5,208 nucleotides of DNA, taken from positions 1 through 5,208 of the forward strand of contig CACZSM010000062.1 in NCBI GenBank assembly GCA_902783815.1, given 5' to 3'. The notes below the pieces were generated by a model. It worked only from the letters and a program-made list of their open reading frames with translations. It ran no database searches and was not told the DNA's origin. How positions within the stretch are numbered: position 1 is the first letter of the stretch; the number at the start of each line of letters is the position of its first letter. Source of the DNA: an uncultured Ruminococcus sp. (lineage in GTDB: Bacteria; Bacillota; Clostridia; Oscillospirales; Acutalibacteraceae). Below are positions 4,900 through 5,208 of the stretch, one piece after another. Both the position numbers and the translations under genes were made by a program.

Positions 4900-5208
4900 T
4901 CACTGTTTCATACCGCAAATCGGACAGAATTTAGCGCCAGGCTTCAGAATGTTACCACATCCGGAGCATTTTTTCTGAGCATCAGCAGTTCCCGATGCCC
5001 GTACCGTTCCGCATACATGACAGAACTTCGCACCCGGCTTCAAAGCAGAGCCGCAGCTTGCACATTTATCCTGTGAAGATACAGTCGGCTGTTGTGGCGC
5101 AGCGGCTTCTATTTTTGCTCCGCATACCGGACAGAATTTTGCGCCCGGTTTCAGAGTTGCGCCGCAAGTCGAACATTTACCCTGTGCAGGAGCTTCTACA
5201 GGAGCGGA
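4900..5208 (-). CDS. C-terminal part of an upstream zinc-ribbon protein (cut by the right edge)
   Basis: The minus-strand frame is open from the right edge to a TGA at 4902-4900 and gives the last 102 residues of a protein whose start is outside the window. It consists of three zinc ribbons, each CxxC-x10-CxxC. In window numbering these are C12/C15/C26/C29, C49/C52/C63/C66 and C81/C84/C95/C98, separated by short linkers rich in Ala, Pro and Gln. The recurring core LKPGAKFCPxCG closely matches the ribbons of the neighbouring 731-residue protein. All twelve metal-binding Cys are intact; ribbon two has FCHVCG in place of FCPVCG. There is no membrane helix in this part. The protein ends three residues after the last ribbon Cys-Gly (M-K-Q). 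The N-terminal domain, which would tell its role, is not visible. Possible roles include protein-protein scaffolding or nucleic-acid contact. Confidence 0.88.
   Translation of the reverse strand, partial: SAPVEAPAQGKCSTCGATLKPGAKFCPVCGAKIEAAAPQQPTVSSQDKCASCGSALKPGAKFCHVCGTVRASGTADAQKKCSGCGNILKPGAKFCPICGMKQ

Noticed and set aside
4368..5160. Regularly recurring motif resembling a spaced repeat array
   Set aside because: The repeats are degenerate, in frame, and encode zinc ribbons with conserved Cys, so this is protein repetition and not a CRISPR array.

Overview
The window looks like chromosomal DNA from a low-to-mid GC Gram-positive anaerobe, most likely a Ruminococcus-like member of the Clostridia. 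The basis is strong GGAGG-type ribosome binding sites, very AT-rich intergenic DNA, hairpin-plus-U-tract terminators, and multi-zinc-ribbon membrane proteins with Ala-rich and Ser/Glu-rich linkers. The genus is an inference from gene style. No mobile element, CRISPR array, rRNA or tRNA was seen.

Left part (1-1718): the first 19 bases are the start of a minus-strand gene that leaves the window. A long AT-rich divergent region follows, with a good minus-strand promoter and an imperfect inverted repeat at its predicted start site. A plus-strand pair comes next: a 247-residue APH/choline-kinase-fold phosphotransferase (430-1173) and a 150-residue single-pass membrane or secreted protein of unknown function (1227-1679). 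They are closed by a clear terminator (1690-1718) and are probably co-transcribed.

Middle (1761-2621): a 242-residue HAD hydrolase on the plus strand starts at a GTG. Its nucleophile motif carries Tyr where phosphatases have the second Asp. It ends at a terminator. A second perfect 12-bp hairpin follows and sits correctly to stop the convergent minus-strand gene.

Right part (2619-5208), minus strand: two adjacent zinc-ribbon genes. The upstream one is cut by the right edge, and only its last 102 residues are present, holding three zinc ribbons. The downstream one is complete (731 residues). It has four N-terminal zinc ribbons, a low-complexity Ala/Pro linker, one transmembrane helix, two copies of an extracellular beta-rich repeat, a Ser/Glu stalk and a C-terminal domain resembling DUF4854. 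A promoter with an extended -10 lies in the 70-bp gap between them. The two proteins share near-identical ribbon sequences, which suggests duplication of a cassette and perhaps a joint role at the membrane.

Start sites were corrected by ribosome binding site position: 430 for the kinase, 1761 for the HAD protein and 4814 for the large zinc-ribbon protein. I found no convincing new multi-gene system. The membrane zinc-ribbon pair and the atypical HAD protein are the parts most worth following up.
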